In this document: positions 38,415-46,915 of the stretch, one piece after another
Position numbering within the stretch: the stretch's first letter is position 1
Layout of the letters: each line of letters starts with the position of its first letter
Source: Planctomycetota bacterium
Lineage (GTDB): Bacteria > Planctomycetota > UBA1135 > GCA-002686595
Direction: 5' to 3'
DNA length: 64,000 bases
Assembly: GCA_016795325.1 (NCBI GenBank)
Contig: JAEUHY010000059.1
Span: 1 to 64,000, forward strand
Program-made: the position numbers and the translations under genes
Notes under the pieces: generated by a model
The model's database searches: none
Seen by the model: the letters and a program-made list of their open reading frames with translations, nothing else
What the model was told of the DNA's origin: nothing

Positions 38415-38697
38415 GGGCGGCGAGGAGCGCGGCGCGGGGAGGCGCCGGCGGCGCGCGGTGTTTCGACTCCGCGACGCGCGACGCTTGAGTTGCGCGAGCG
38501 CGCGCCACCGACTCGATCCAGAATCGGGAACCGCCGCCTCGACGCGATTTTTCGCGCTTGGTTGCGTCTTCGCGGGCGCGACGCGGGCGAACGTGGGCGT
38601 GGCGGCTGAACTCGGAATCCAGGCGACGACGGGCTTTGGGGCGGAGCTACACTCCGCGCCGCTGCGTCGGTCTCGCCGACGAGCGACCCCCCAGCGC

Positions 38698-39282
38698 ATG
38701 TCGACGGAATCGGGCGATCCCTATGCCGCCGATCTGGACCTCGTCCGCCGCGCCATCGCCGGCGACGGAGAGGCCACAGGCGCGGTGCTCGAGCGCCTGG
38801 GCTGCGTCCCCGCCATCCTGCGCTCGCTGCACCGCCGGCTGGGCGCCCCGTTGCGCGCGGACGAGCTGGCGGAGGTCGATCAGAGCGCCCTGGCGGCCCT
38901 GTGGAGCAAGCTTGCGGGCTTCGAGGGGCGCGCCACGCTCGAATCGTGGGCCTTTCGCTTCGTCCAACTCGAGCTGCACAAGGCCCTCGACCGCCGCAGG
39001 CGCCGCGCGCGCCTGACGTTGCTCGACGGCGACGATCTCGCGGAGCTGAGCGCCCGCGAAGAAGGCGCCCCGGCCTTCGACCCGACCATCCTGCACACGG
39101 CCATCGCCAAGCTCGGCCCGCCGACCTCGGACATCGTCTCGGAGCGCCACTTCGGCGAGCTGGGATTCGACGAGATCGCGCGCCGCCGCGGCGAGTCGGT
39201 CAGCACCATCAAAGCCCGCTACTACCGCGGACTCGAGCGCCTCAAGGCGCTGCTCGAGCCGCACCTGAGGACGGAATCATGA
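38698..39282 (+). CDS. ECF-type sigma factor (first CHAT module)
   Basis: A 194-residue sigma-70 family protein without extra domains. Region 2: DLDLVRRAIAGDGEATGAVL and, further on, ATLESWAFRFVQLELHKALD. Region 4: GELGFDEIARRRGESVSTIKARYYRGLERL. It heads an operon with a membrane anti-sigma-like protein and a CHAT protease; the anti-sigma gene overlaps by four bases (ATGA). The target promoters are unknown; autoregulation from the 283-base divergent region upstream is likely by analogy with other ECF operons. Confidence 0.88.
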   Translation: MSTESGDPYAADLDLVRRAIAGDGEATGAVLERLGCVPAILRSLHRRLGAPLRADELAEVDQSALAALWSKLAGFEGRATLESWAFRFVQLELHKALDRRRRRARLTLLDGDDLAELSAREEGAPAFDPTILHTAIAKLGPPTSDIVSERHFGELGFDEIARRRGESVSTIKARYYRGLERLKALLEPHLRTES

Positions 39283-39947
39283 GCCACCAAGACGACGAGC
39301 TTCTTGCCAGCTTCGTCGCCGGAGAAATCAGCCCGGACGCTCCCGCGCTCCAGGCCCTTTTCGAGCGACGGCCCGACCTGCGCACCAAGGCGCGGGAACT
39401 GGCGCAACTCCACGGACAACTCGAGCGCGAGGCGCGCCTCGAGCGCGAGGTCATCGCGGAGGCGCGCGCTTCGACGACGGAGTTCGATCGCGCGCGGGTC
39501 GTCCGCGCGGCTGCGCCCGCCAAGCGTCGCCGCGCGCCGATGTTGTGGGCCGCCGCGGCGCTGGTGACCCTGGCCGTCGGCGCGGTGTTGCTGCGCCAAG
39601 GGAACGACAGCCAGCCGCGTCCAGTGCCGGTGCTGAACGACGCACAGGGCTTGCGCCTGGTCGTGGTCGGCGGCGAGCTGCGTGCGGGATCGGCGCTGAC
39701 GATCGAGAACGCTTCGGTCGGCCTGAATCAACGGCTCAAGATCGAGCTGTTCGCCGACGCGCAGGCCACTGGCGAAGCTATCTTCGTCAAGAAGCTCGAC
39801 GCCGCGACGCAGTGGACGCCCAACCCCGGAGACTTGACCGCGCTGCCTGCGACGGTGTTCGCGCGCGCCGTGATCGTCTCTGCGGAGGACGGTGGGGACA
39901 GGGTCGAGCTCGAGTCGCCCTTGCTGCGCTTGTCGGTCTCGCGCTGA
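39279..39947 (+). CDS. Membrane-anchored anti-sigma-like protein (first CHAT module)
   Basis: 222 residues, with ATG 39279 overlapping the sigma stop codon. The N-terminus (DDELLASFVAGEISPDAP, LQALFERRPDLRTKARELAQ) is helical and acidic, as in anti-sigma domains, but has no zinc-binding H-x3-C-x2-C motif. One membrane helix follows (MLWAAAALVTLAVGAVLL, about residues 88-105). The external part (about 115 residues) is beta-rich with LRLVVVGGELRAGS and LKIELFADAQATGEAIF. Position and topology support the sigma-binding role; sequence family support is weak. The downstream CHAT gene frame overlaps its 3' end. Confidence 0.7.
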   Translation: MSHQDDELLASFVAGEISPDAPALQALFERRPDLRTKARELAQLHGQLEREARLEREVIAEARASTTEFDRARVVRAAAPAKRRRAPMLWAAAALVTLAVGAVLLRQGNDSQPRPVPVLNDAQGLRLVVVGGELRAGSALTIENASVGLNQRLKIELFADAQATGEAIFVKKLDAATQWTPNPGDLTALPATVFARAVIVSAEDGGDRVELESPLLRLSVSR

Positions 39948-42559
39948 GCCTGGGGGCGCCGGCGCTGCCGGCGCAGTCGAACACGCAGTCAGCGCTCGAC
40001 GGAGAAAACGCCGACGGGCAAGAACGCGCCGGGCCGTCGGGCGAGGTGCGCGACGCCGCGTCAGCGGAGGCCCCGGCGGCGCTCGAGTTGTGGCGAGCCG
40101 CTGCGGCAGCGCTGGGGCTCGCCGACGATGCCCCACCCGATGGCGCCGCGCTGTGCGACGCGGTCCTCGGCGATTCGCCGGGGCTGAGCGAGTTGGCGCC
40201 GGCCTCCGCGTGGGTCGCCGCGGCGCTCGAGTTCGGCGCGCCGACCGACGCGCTCGCCGAGCTCCTGATCGTCCAGTACGCGGGGCTGTTCGCCGAACTC
40301 GGCCCCGCCGCAGCGGAGCGTTTCGTGGAACAGGCGCTGGCGCGCGGCGCCGTGCCGGAACCTCACGTGCGCAGCGTGCGGCTCGAACTCGCGCGCCAGT
40401 TGGTCTTCGCGGAGCGCCTCGTCGACTGCTCGCGCGTGCTCCAAGCCACACGCGCCGCCGGTCCCGATTCCGCAGCGGTCGCCAGCCTGGTCGCGGCGGC
40501 GGCGCCCTCCACGCCCGGGCCGCAGCTCTCCGAGCTCGAACTCGTCGACGCGTTCTACTGGTACGTGACGCGTGCGCACGTCGACCGGCTCAGCGGGCGC
40601 GCGGCGGCGGCCGCCGAGGCCCTGCGCGTGGCGCAGTTGCTCGCCGAACGTGCGGCCGCTCCGACGCTGTACTGGGAGGTGGTCGACGCACGGATCGGGT
40701 CTTTGTTTGCGCTGCAGGCCTACGACGAGGTCGAACCCTACATCGACGCCGTCAGCGCCAAAGACTGGCTCGCGGCGCTGGAGCCGAGCGAGCGGGCCGC
40801 CATCGAGATGCGGCGGACGCTCGCGCGCCACGAACTGTCGCGCCGCAACTCGCCCGGCGACTTGACGCATGTCGAAGCGCTGCGCGCGCTCGTGCTCGCG
40901 AGCGACGCGGGCGACCCCAACCGACGCACGCGCGCAGCTATCGCGGCCGGGTACTTCGCCGAGGCGGGCGCCCGCGAGCGCGCGGAGGAGCTGTTCGCGC
41001 TCGCGGAACAGGGCGGTCGGCCGAACTCGGGGCTCGAGGCGGCGCAACATCAGGCGTTGGCGCTGCGCATTGCGCTGCTCTCCGCGGACCGCGAACGCAT
41101 CCGCGCCGAACTCGAACGACTCGAGGCGCTCGTCGGAGCGTTCTTCGACGAATGGGCCGCGCTCGCCGCGTTGAGTCCCTCGAGCGCGGTGCTCCAATTC
41201 GCCCAGCGCGAGCGCGTGCTCGAGTCGCTCGTGCGCGGCTGCATCGCGGTCGACGGACAAGCGCCGGGAGCACGCCGCGCGCTCGAGTGGATCTACCGCG
41301 CGCAATGCATCGGCGGCGTGGCGCGCGGTCTCGGGCTCGAACGTGCGAGCGCGGATCTGGCGCGCGACCTGGCGGAACTCGCGACCGAGCGCCGTGTGTT
41401 GTGCGTCCTGCTCTCCGGCCGCGAGCGTTCGCACCTGTTCATCGTCGACGCGACTTCGATCCGCGTGTGCGAGCTCGCCGACGGTTGGAGCCTGCGACAG
41501 CTCGCGAGCAAGCTGGCCAACGAAGCGACGCGCGCGGTGCGCGCCGGAGGTTCGGCGGGCGCGTTCGACGCGGCCGAAGCGGCGCTCGAGGCGCTGCTCG
41601 CGCCGGCGGATCTCGCGCAGCTCACGCGGTACCACGAGTGCACTGTGGTGGGCGACGAGAGCGTCGGGCATTTGCCGTTGGCGCTCGTGCGCAGTCCGGA
41701 CGGGGCACGACTTGGCGAACAGTTGGCGCTGGCCCACGCTCCGTCGATTCCGGTTGCGGCGGAACTCGCGCGGCGTGCTCGCAGCCGCGGCAAGAGCGCT
41801 GCGGAGCAGTTCAACGCGCTGTTGCTGGGAGCGCCGCCCGCGCCGGCCGACGTCGCGGTCGACAGCGCGCGCTTGGAGCGCTGGCGCGAGCGGCTGGGGG
41901 CGACGAGTCGGCTCGCGGTCGGCGCGCAGGCCCTGCCGAGCGAGCTCGATGCGCGCGCCGGCGGCTTCGAGCTCGTGCAGGTCATCGCACACGGCGACTA
42001 CGACGTGCAGCGTGAAACGCGCGCGGGCTTCGTGCTGTGGGGCGAGGCGGGTGAGCCCACTCGCGTCACGTCCGAGACCGTCGAACGCGCGGCGGCGGCG
42101 CGCTTGACGGCGCTCGCGGTGTGCCGCGCGTCGCAGCGCCCGGTGATGCGCGGCGACGACGGGCGCACGGGACTCGCGGCGTCCTTCGTGCTCGCCGGCA
42201 GCGACTGCGTGCTGCAGACGGGGATCGACCTCGAGGTCGGCGCTGCGGTCGAGTTGTTCGAGCGCGTCAGCCTGCACGTCGCGCGCGGCGAGTCGCCGGC
42301 GCGCGCGCTGATGCTGGCTCGCCGCGGGCAGAGCGCGGCGCCTGCGCGTCTGCAGGACTTTTTCGTGCACGCCTGGGGCGCCGCGTTCGAGCCGCTGGTC
42401 GACGCCGCGAGCGCCGCGCACTTGCCGCCGCTCGACGAAGCGGGCCAGAGCGGTTCGTCCGCCCTGGCCCGTTGGTGGTGGTCCGTCGCTGCGCTGTGCG
42501 TCGCTGCGCTCGCCGCGCTCGCGCTCAAGCGGCGCTCGAAGTCGAGTCCCGCGGGCTAG
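39812..42559 (+). CDS. Membrane-anchored CHAT-domain protease (first CHAT module)
   Basis: A clan CD (caspase/separase-like) cysteine peptidase. The His-Cys pair is visible as VIAHGDYD (His727) and LTALAVCRASQ (Cys771), and the C-terminal CHAT region includes the GTGLAASFVLAGS-like DGRTGLAASFVLAGSD. The N-terminal half is helical and Ala/Leu/Glu-rich, as in TPR-like solenoids. A signal peptide (VALAALVGLALSLGAPALPAQ) precedes it, and a membrane helix (WWWSVAALCVAALAALAL) plus a basic tail ends the protein; together these suggest an external, membrane-tethered enzyme. The start is uncertain: the only standard start codon near the signal peptide is GTG 39812, which overlaps the anti-sigma gene by 136 bases and gives a long 36-residue n-region. 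A rare start codon nearer 39900 is the alternative. Confidence 0.8.
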   Translation: MDAQPRRLDRAACDGVRARRDRLCGGRWGQGRARVALAALVGLALSLGAPALPAQSNTQSALDGENADGQERAGPSGEVRDAASAEAPAALELWRAAAAALGLADDAPPDGAALCDAVLGDSPGLSELAPASAWVAAALEFGAPTDALAELLIVQYAGLFAELGPAAAERFVEQALARGAVPEPHVRSVRLELARQLVFAERLVDCSRVLQATRAAGPDSAAVASLVAAAAPSTPGPQLSELELVDAFYWYVTRAHVDRLSGRAAAAAEALRVAQLLAERAAAPTLYWEVVDARIGSLFALQAYDEVEPYIDAVSAKDWLAALEPSERAAIEMRRTLARHELSRRNSPGDLTHVEALRALVLASDAGDPNRRTRAAIAAGYFAEAGARERAEELFALAEQGGRPNSGLEAAQHQALALRIALLSADRERIRAELERLEALVGAFFDEWAALAALSPSSAVLQFAQRERVLESLVRGCIAVDGQAPGARRALEWIYRAQCIGGVARGLGLERASADLARDLAELATERRVLCVLLSGRERSHLFIVDATSIRVCELADGWSLRQLASKLANEATRAVRAGGSAGAFDAAEAALEALLAPADLAQLTRYHECTVVGDESVGHLPLALVRSPDGARLGEQLALAHAPSIPVAAELARRARSRGKSAAEQFNALLLGAPPAPADVAVDSARLERWRERLGATSRLAVGAQALPSELDARAGGFELVQVIAHGDYDVQRETRAGFVLWGEAGEPTRVTSETVERAAAARLTALAVCRASQRPVMRGDDGRTGLAASFVLAGSDCVLQTGIDLEVGAAVELFERVSLHVARGESPARALMLARRGQSAAPARLQDFFVHAWGAAFEPLVDAASAAHLPPLDEAGQSGSSALARWWWSVAALCVAALAALALKRRSKSSPAG

Positions 42560-42561
42560 CG

Positions 42562-42630
42562 CTACTGGGGCGGCGTGCCGATCGGACGGATGCGCTTGCG
42601 GCGGTGGATTTCGTTGATGAGCGGCGCGCC
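42562..42630 (-). repeat. Conserved 3' coding tail, copy 1 of 3
   Basis: Encodes the C-terminal tail with core LINEIHRRKRIRPIG. Nearly the same DNA recurs at the 3' ends of the two adjacent genes, whereas the proteins differ strongly elsewhere. Confidence 0.85.
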
Positions 42631-44400
42631 CTCAGGGCTGGCGCAATTCAAGCCGTCTTCGGGAATGCAGTAGGTGTAGAGCTCATCCAAGGGGATTTCG
42701 TAGCACAGCGCTTCAAGCAGGTCCGGGTTGGTGGAGCCCACGAAGTTGAGCGCCGGTCCGTTGAGGTCCACGCTCCCCGCAAGCTCGAGGATCGGGGTCA
42801 CCCGCACGTAGAGGAGCACCTCGCCATCCGTGAGGTAGGCCGGGGGCGTGGCGGGCGGCAGGTACCACGGCTCCGGCAGATCAAGCTCCGGAGTCTGGAG
42901 ATCGAGCGAGCCTCGCGTCTCCCCTGGCTGAGTCGGGGCGCTCACGTCGAACTTCGCGCTGTAGAGCACTTCGGGCGAGATGTCCGGGTTCCACGCACCG
43001 GGGCTGGGGGAGTACTCCCGCACGTAGATCGTCACTTGGGCGCGATTGGGCCGTTCGGGGAACGACGGCGGAGTCGGAATCCGAAGTCCAACTCCCACCC
43101 GCACTTGGTTGGGCGTCGACCCTCCACCAGCTCCTTCGGAGTCCAAGCAATAAAGCTCGACGCCATCGTTCGCGTTGACGGTCGCGCAGTCGTTGCGCAC
43201 GAGCACGAACTGCACCATTCGATTGCCGGGGCTGCCGAACTCCGCCGCGTAGGCGAGATCGCCGTCACCGTCGCCGTCGAGGTCGCCAGCCGCGACGCTC
43301 AATCCGCTCGGCGTGCCTTGGCCGACGAGCGCGCCGAGGTCCAGCGCGCTGAGCTGCGCGGCGTCGTAGCTGAATTGCATCCCACCAGCGGCCTGCGGGT
43401 CGCCTTGGAAGATCAGCGTCTCGCTCGTCGTCGCCACGAAGACCAAGTCCGTCGGCGTGCAATTCGAGGTGCAGCCCGGCGCGAGTCCGATCGGGGCGTA
43501 CGCCATTGCCGCGTGGCGCAGTCCACCGCTGGCGATCGGCGCCGACGGCGCCGGGGCGCCCGTCATCGAATCGATGGCGCTCGTCACTTCGTAGAAGACG
43601 TCCGTCGCCGGGTGGCGTTGCAACACGCCGACCGAATCGCGCACGTCGGCGCCCTTGGGGATGCGTTGAACATCGATGAAGCTGGCTGTCGCCAGCGGCG
43701 TCAGCGGATTGGCCGCGATGGCGACGGTCGGGTTCGCCAGACCCTTGTAGAAGTGCAGCATCGAACTCGAGCCGACGGCGACTTCGACGCCCGCGTCGGA
43801 GTAGAAGTCCGCCGCCGCAAGGAACTGAATCGGCGATGGAACCGTCGCCGGCGCTGACTGCACGAACTCTTCGTTCGTGGGGTTGAATGTGGCCCTCAGC
43901 AGCGTGCCGCCGTGCGCGGCCACGATTTGCAGCAGCCCACCCTCGCTCGCCGCGTCCACCATCGTGGCGGAGTTCCAACCGGAGGTCGCGAGGATCGTGG
44001 AGAACTTCAACGTCGGTTCCGAGCCGCCGGACGCGTTGTAGGTTCCGACCACCAGCCCGTCCGACCCGATCGCCACCACCTGCGCGCGCACGCCTTCCAC
44101 GTGCGCGATCGTGAAGTCGACGATGTTCTCCGCCAGCGGCTCGACGGACTCCAGTGCGAGCCCGTCGCGTACGAGGACCAATCGTCCGTAGTCGGTCAAC
44201 GCAACGAGGTCGTTGCGCCCTGCGCCGAGCACCGGCCCCGCGCGCAACTTGTGCACAGCTCGTCCGTAGACGGGCGACAACGACACCGTGGCGAGGTTTC
44301 CGGTCGTGACCGTGCAGATCGACTGTGCGCCGGCGGCGACTGGGAAGAACATCACGGCCCCTGCCAGGGCCGCGAGACGGGAGAGCTTCATGGGTTTCAT
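42562..44400 (-). CDS. Secreted FG-GAP-like protein with the conserved basic tail, paralog 1
   Basis: ATG 44400 (or in-frame 44391) starts a signal peptide (LSRLAALAGAVMFFPVAAGAQ). The mature protein has a propeller-like body with one strong calcium loop (AAGDLDGDGDGDLAYAAEFG), a GCTSNC disulphide-like motif and a conserved hydrophobic core. Its last 22 residues are EGAPLINEIHRRKRIR plus PIGTPPQ, shared with the two paralogs next to it. The gene is convergent with CHAT module 1: its stop codon is two bases from that of the CHAT gene. It is the third and last unit of the tandem array in transcription order. Confidence 0.8.
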   Translation of the reverse strand: MKPMKLSRLAALAGAVMFFPVAAGAQSICTVTTGNLATVSLSPVYGRAVHKLRAGPVLGAGRNDLVALTDYGRLVLVRDGLALESVEPLAENIVDFTIAHVEGVRAQVVAIGSDGLVVGTYNASGGSEPTLKFSTILATSGWNSATMVDAASEGGLLQIVAAHGGTLLRATFNPTNEEFVQSAPATVPSPIQFLAAADFYSDAGVEVAVGSSSMLHFYKGLANPTVAIAANPLTPLATASFIDVQRIPKGADVRDSVGVLQRHPATDVFYEVTSAIDSMTGAPAPSAPIASGGLRHAAMAYAPIGLAPGCTSNCTPTDLVFVATTSETLIFQGDPQAAGGMQFSYDAAQLSALDLGALVGQGTPSGLSVAAGDLDGDGDGDLAYAAEFGSPGNRMVQFVLVRNDCATVNANDGVELYCLDSEGAGGGSTPNQVRVGVGLRIPTPPSFPERPNRAQVTIYVREYSPSPGAWNPDISPEVLYSAKFDVSAPTQPGETRGSLDLQTPELDLPEPWYLPPATPPAYLTDGEVLLYVRVTPILELAGSVDLNGPALNFVGSTNPDLLEALCYEIPLDELYTYCIPEDGLNCASPEGAPLINEIHRRKRIRPIGTPPQ

Positions 44401-44633
44401 TCCGTGGTGGAGCGTGTGGGCATCGGACGCGGCCTCTGCCGGCGGACCCAACTTCTGCTGCCTACGGTCGAGGGCCTGCGAGGACGGCTCGACCGACGTG
44501 TTGATCGGCGCTCGACCAAGCTTGTTCGAACACCGCCACAGCGTTGGATCGCCGCGGATTCCGGCCGCTCCCTTGGCCCGCGAACTGCGCGCGGAGTTGC
44601 AGGATCTTGCGTAATTCCTCGGCGCCGACGAAT

Positions 44634-44667
44634 GCGGGCGGCGCCGCCGGTTGGCGACGCCGCCCGC
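44634..44667 (-). terminator. Terminator hairpin of paralog 2, copy 1 of 2
   Basis: A 10-bp perfect stem (44634-44643 with 44658-44667) plus an inner CGCC/GGCG stem around GGTT, 27 bases downstream of the paralog 2 stop codon. Nearly identical to the hairpin at 46783. Confidence 0.7.
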
Positions 44668-44693
44668 TGAGGTGCGAGACGACTCCGGGTGCG

Positions 44694-44763
44694 TTACTGC
44701 GGCGGCGTGCCGATCGGGCGGATGCGCTTGCGGCGGTGGATCTCGTTGATCAGCGGCGCGCCC
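44694..44763 (-). repeat. Conserved 3' coding tail, copy 2 of 3
   Basis: Second copy of the tail-coding stretch (core LINEIHRRKRIRPIG, then TPPQ). It differs from copy 1 at only a few, mostly synonymous positions. Confidence 0.85.
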
Positions 44764-46541
44764 GGGCTCGGACCACCGGGATTGACCGGCGCGCACGAGC
44801 CGAAGCTCGAGGAGAACTCGTCGGGCTCGCGGACGCAGATGAGTTGGTTGAGCAATCCGACGCTCACCGAACCCACCCAGAACGTCTGCGGCGCGCTGAG
44901 CACCGCGCCCAATTCGCCGTACTGCACGGGCGTGAGCTCGAAGTACAGCAGCGTGTTCCCGGTCGTGAGTTGGTCACCCGGCGGCAAGTAATTGAGCGGC
45001 AGGTCCGTCCACGGGATGTTGACCGGGACGGAGCACGAATAGCCGACGCCCCATGGGCCAGCGCAGAGCGTGTTGGTCAGCAGCAGGTCGCGGTCGTACC
45101 AGAGGATCGGCGAGACCGGGTCCTGCTGGAGCGGAGTCGGCGAGCCCGCCGGTTCGAGCGTGTACTTGCGGGTGTAGACGCGCACGCGCAGGTGGGTCGG
45201 CGGAACGCTCCAGTTGGGGGGCATGCGCACGTTCGCCGTGACGCCGACGTCGACGGCCGTGCCGCTCGAATCCGGCGCAAAACTCGCGCCGATCGTGTCG
45301 ACGCTGACGTTGGCCGCCAGGTTCGGATCGTTCACCGAGCAAGTGTTCTCCAGCGCCACGAACTGCGCGGCGCCGTTGACCAGCGCGGCGTACAGCACGT
45401 CGCCGTCGCCGTCGCCGTCGAGGTCGCCCAGCGCCACACGAGTTTGGGTGACGGCTGCGTTGCACAGCAGGCTCGACATGTGGAACGCCGAGGGCTGGCT
45501 GGGGAGGAACTCGAACTGGAAGCCGCCCGTCGCCTGCGCCATGCCTTGGAAGATCAGATTCTCGCCGCCGACGGCGGCCACCAACGCGTCGGTCGGCACG
45601 CAGTTCGACGTGCAGCCGGCCGACAGGCCGACCGAGCCGTAGGCCATGTCGGCGACGCGCAGGTGCGCCGTTGCGATCGGCGCGGAATCGACGACGTCGG
45701 TGATCTCGCGGAACACATCGGTGCTCGCCGCGCGCTCGACCACGCCGAGCGAATCGCGCACGTCGGCGCCGAAGGGAATGCGCTTCACGGACAGGATGGT
45801 CCCGAACAACGCGGGCACGCTCTTGAACGGGCTCGGCAGGTTCTGCGCTTCGAAATCGCCGAGCAGACTCAGCTGCGCGCCCGTGCCCCAAACGACCTCT
45901 GGACCGGCCTTGGCGGGACTCAACTCGGCGACGGCGAGGAACTCGATCTGCGACGGGCAGAGCCAGTCGTCGTACGCCAAGTACTCGGTGGACTCGATGT
46001 TGTACGTCGCGCGGCACAGCTTGCTTTCGGCGCTACCGACGATGAACAGCACGCCTTCCTGCTCGATCACGTCGACGTTGCTCGCGCTGCTCCACGTGCC
46101 GACGTCGAGCACATTCGAGAAGTCGAGCGTGGCGCCGAGCGTGTCTTCGCCGCCGGCGGTGAGTTCGCCCAGCCGCAGTCCTTCGGGGCCGATGGCCACG
46201 ACGAACGCGCGCTGACCGGCGCCCGGCGTCGTCGCGGCGAAGTCGACCACGTCCGTCGCCACACGATGCACTCCCGCCGCCAGAAGCGGGCTGCGGATCA
46301 CGACGAGCGAGCCGCTGTTCGTCAGGGCCAGCCCGTCCTGAACGCCGCTGGTCACCATCGGTCCGGCGTGCAGCTTCACGACGGACTGCCCGTACGAACT
46401 GGGCAGTGCGAGCGGCTCGAGCGTCGGCGTTCCTCCTACGCACGGGCTTCCGAGGGTGCACGTTCCGCCTTGCGCGGCGGCGGGTGTGGAGAGCAGGCAC
46501 GCGGCGCCTGCCAAGGCGAGGATCAGTTGGGTGTTCAGCAT
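44694..46541 (-). CDS. Secreted FG-GAP-like protein with the conserved basic tail, paralog 2
   Basis: ATG 46541 starts a signal peptide (LILALAGAACLLSTPAAAQ). The 615-residue protein lines up with its neighbours along its whole length: the calcium loop GDLDGDGDGDVLYAALVNG, the LSAGCTSNCVPTDALV segment, a conserved VPFGAD-like IPFGADVRDSLGVVERAAST and the tail GAPLINEIHRRKRIRP plus IGTPPQ. It is followed by a hairpin terminator that is also duplicated. No catalytic motif is seen; it is likely a surface or secreted structural or signalling protein. Confidence 0.82.
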   Translation of the reverse strand: MLNTQLILALAGAACLLSTPAAAQGGTCTLGSPCVGGTPTLEPLALPSSYGQSVVKLHAGPMVTSGVQDGLALTNSGSLVVIRSPLLAAGVHRVATDVVDFAATTPGAGQRAFVVAIGPEGLRLGELTAGGEDTLGATLDFSNVLDVGTWSSASNVDVIEQEGVLFIVGSAESKLCRATYNIESTEYLAYDDWLCPSQIEFLAVAELSPAKAGPEVVWGTGAQLSLLGDFEAQNLPSPFKSVPALFGTILSVKRIPFGADVRDSLGVVERAASTDVFREITDVVDSAPIATAHLRVADMAYGSVGLSAGCTSNCVPTDALVAAVGGENLIFQGMAQATGGFQFEFLPSQPSAFHMSSLLCNAAVTQTRVALGDLDGDGDGDVLYAALVNGAAQFVALENTCSVNDPNLAANVSVDTIGASFAPDSSGTAVDVGVTANVRMPPNWSVPPTHLRVRVYTRKYTLEPAGSPTPLQQDPVSPILWYDRDLLLTNTLCAGPWGVGYSCSVPVNIPWTDLPLNYLPPGDQLTTGNTLLYFELTPVQYGELGAVLSAPQTFWVGSVSVGLLNQLICVREPDEFSSSFGSCAPVNPGGPSPGAPLINEIHRRKRIRPIGTPPQ

Positions 46542-46843
46542 AGTTGGCGCAACTCAGTGTGGGATCGCGTCGGTGCGCGACCGCAGCCGTCGACGGACTC
46601 CGCCCGCCCGTCGACACAATTGCAATTCTACCCGCGGTAGCGCGCGGGATCGGGCGCGCGAAGGTCGGCTCGGGAGCGTGTCGAGCGTCGCGGCGAGAAC
46701 CGCCGGTGCGCACCCTGGCGCGGAAAGACCAACGCGTCCGACTTGTCGGCCGCCGCGGGCGTGTTGGAAGCCGCCGACGACTGCGGGCGGCGCCGCCGGT
46801 TGGCGACGCCGCCCGCGAAGGCTGAGGCGCTTGGTCGCGCGCG
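46542..46843. other. Intergenic stretch between paralogs 2 and 3
   Basis: About 302 bases holding the terminator hairpin of paralog 3 (46783-46816) and presumably the promoter of paralog 2. No gene is seen. The 17 bases before each of the two hairpins also match, so the duplicated unit includes flanking DNA. Confidence 0.5.
46783..46816 (-). terminator. Terminator hairpin of paralog 3, copy 2 of 2
   Basis: Perfect 10-bp stem (46783-46792 with 46807-46816), near-identical to the hairpin at 44634, and 28 bases downstream of the paralog 3 stop codon. Confidence 0.7.
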
Positions 46844-46915
46844 CTACTGCGGCGGCGGCGGGCCGATCGGACGGATGCGCTTGCGGCGGTGGATCTCGTT
46901 GATGAGCGGCGCGCC
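46844..46915 (-). repeat. Conserved 3' coding tail, copy 3 of 3
   Basis: Third copy of the tail-coding stretch, with one extra Pro codon at the end (PIGPPPPQ in place of PIGTPPQ). Confidence 0.85.

Noticed and set aside
39545..39811. Start of the first CHAT gene at 39545
   Set aside because: This would overlap the anti-sigma gene by 400 bases and produce an Arg-rich leader; the signal peptide near 39910 needs a later start.
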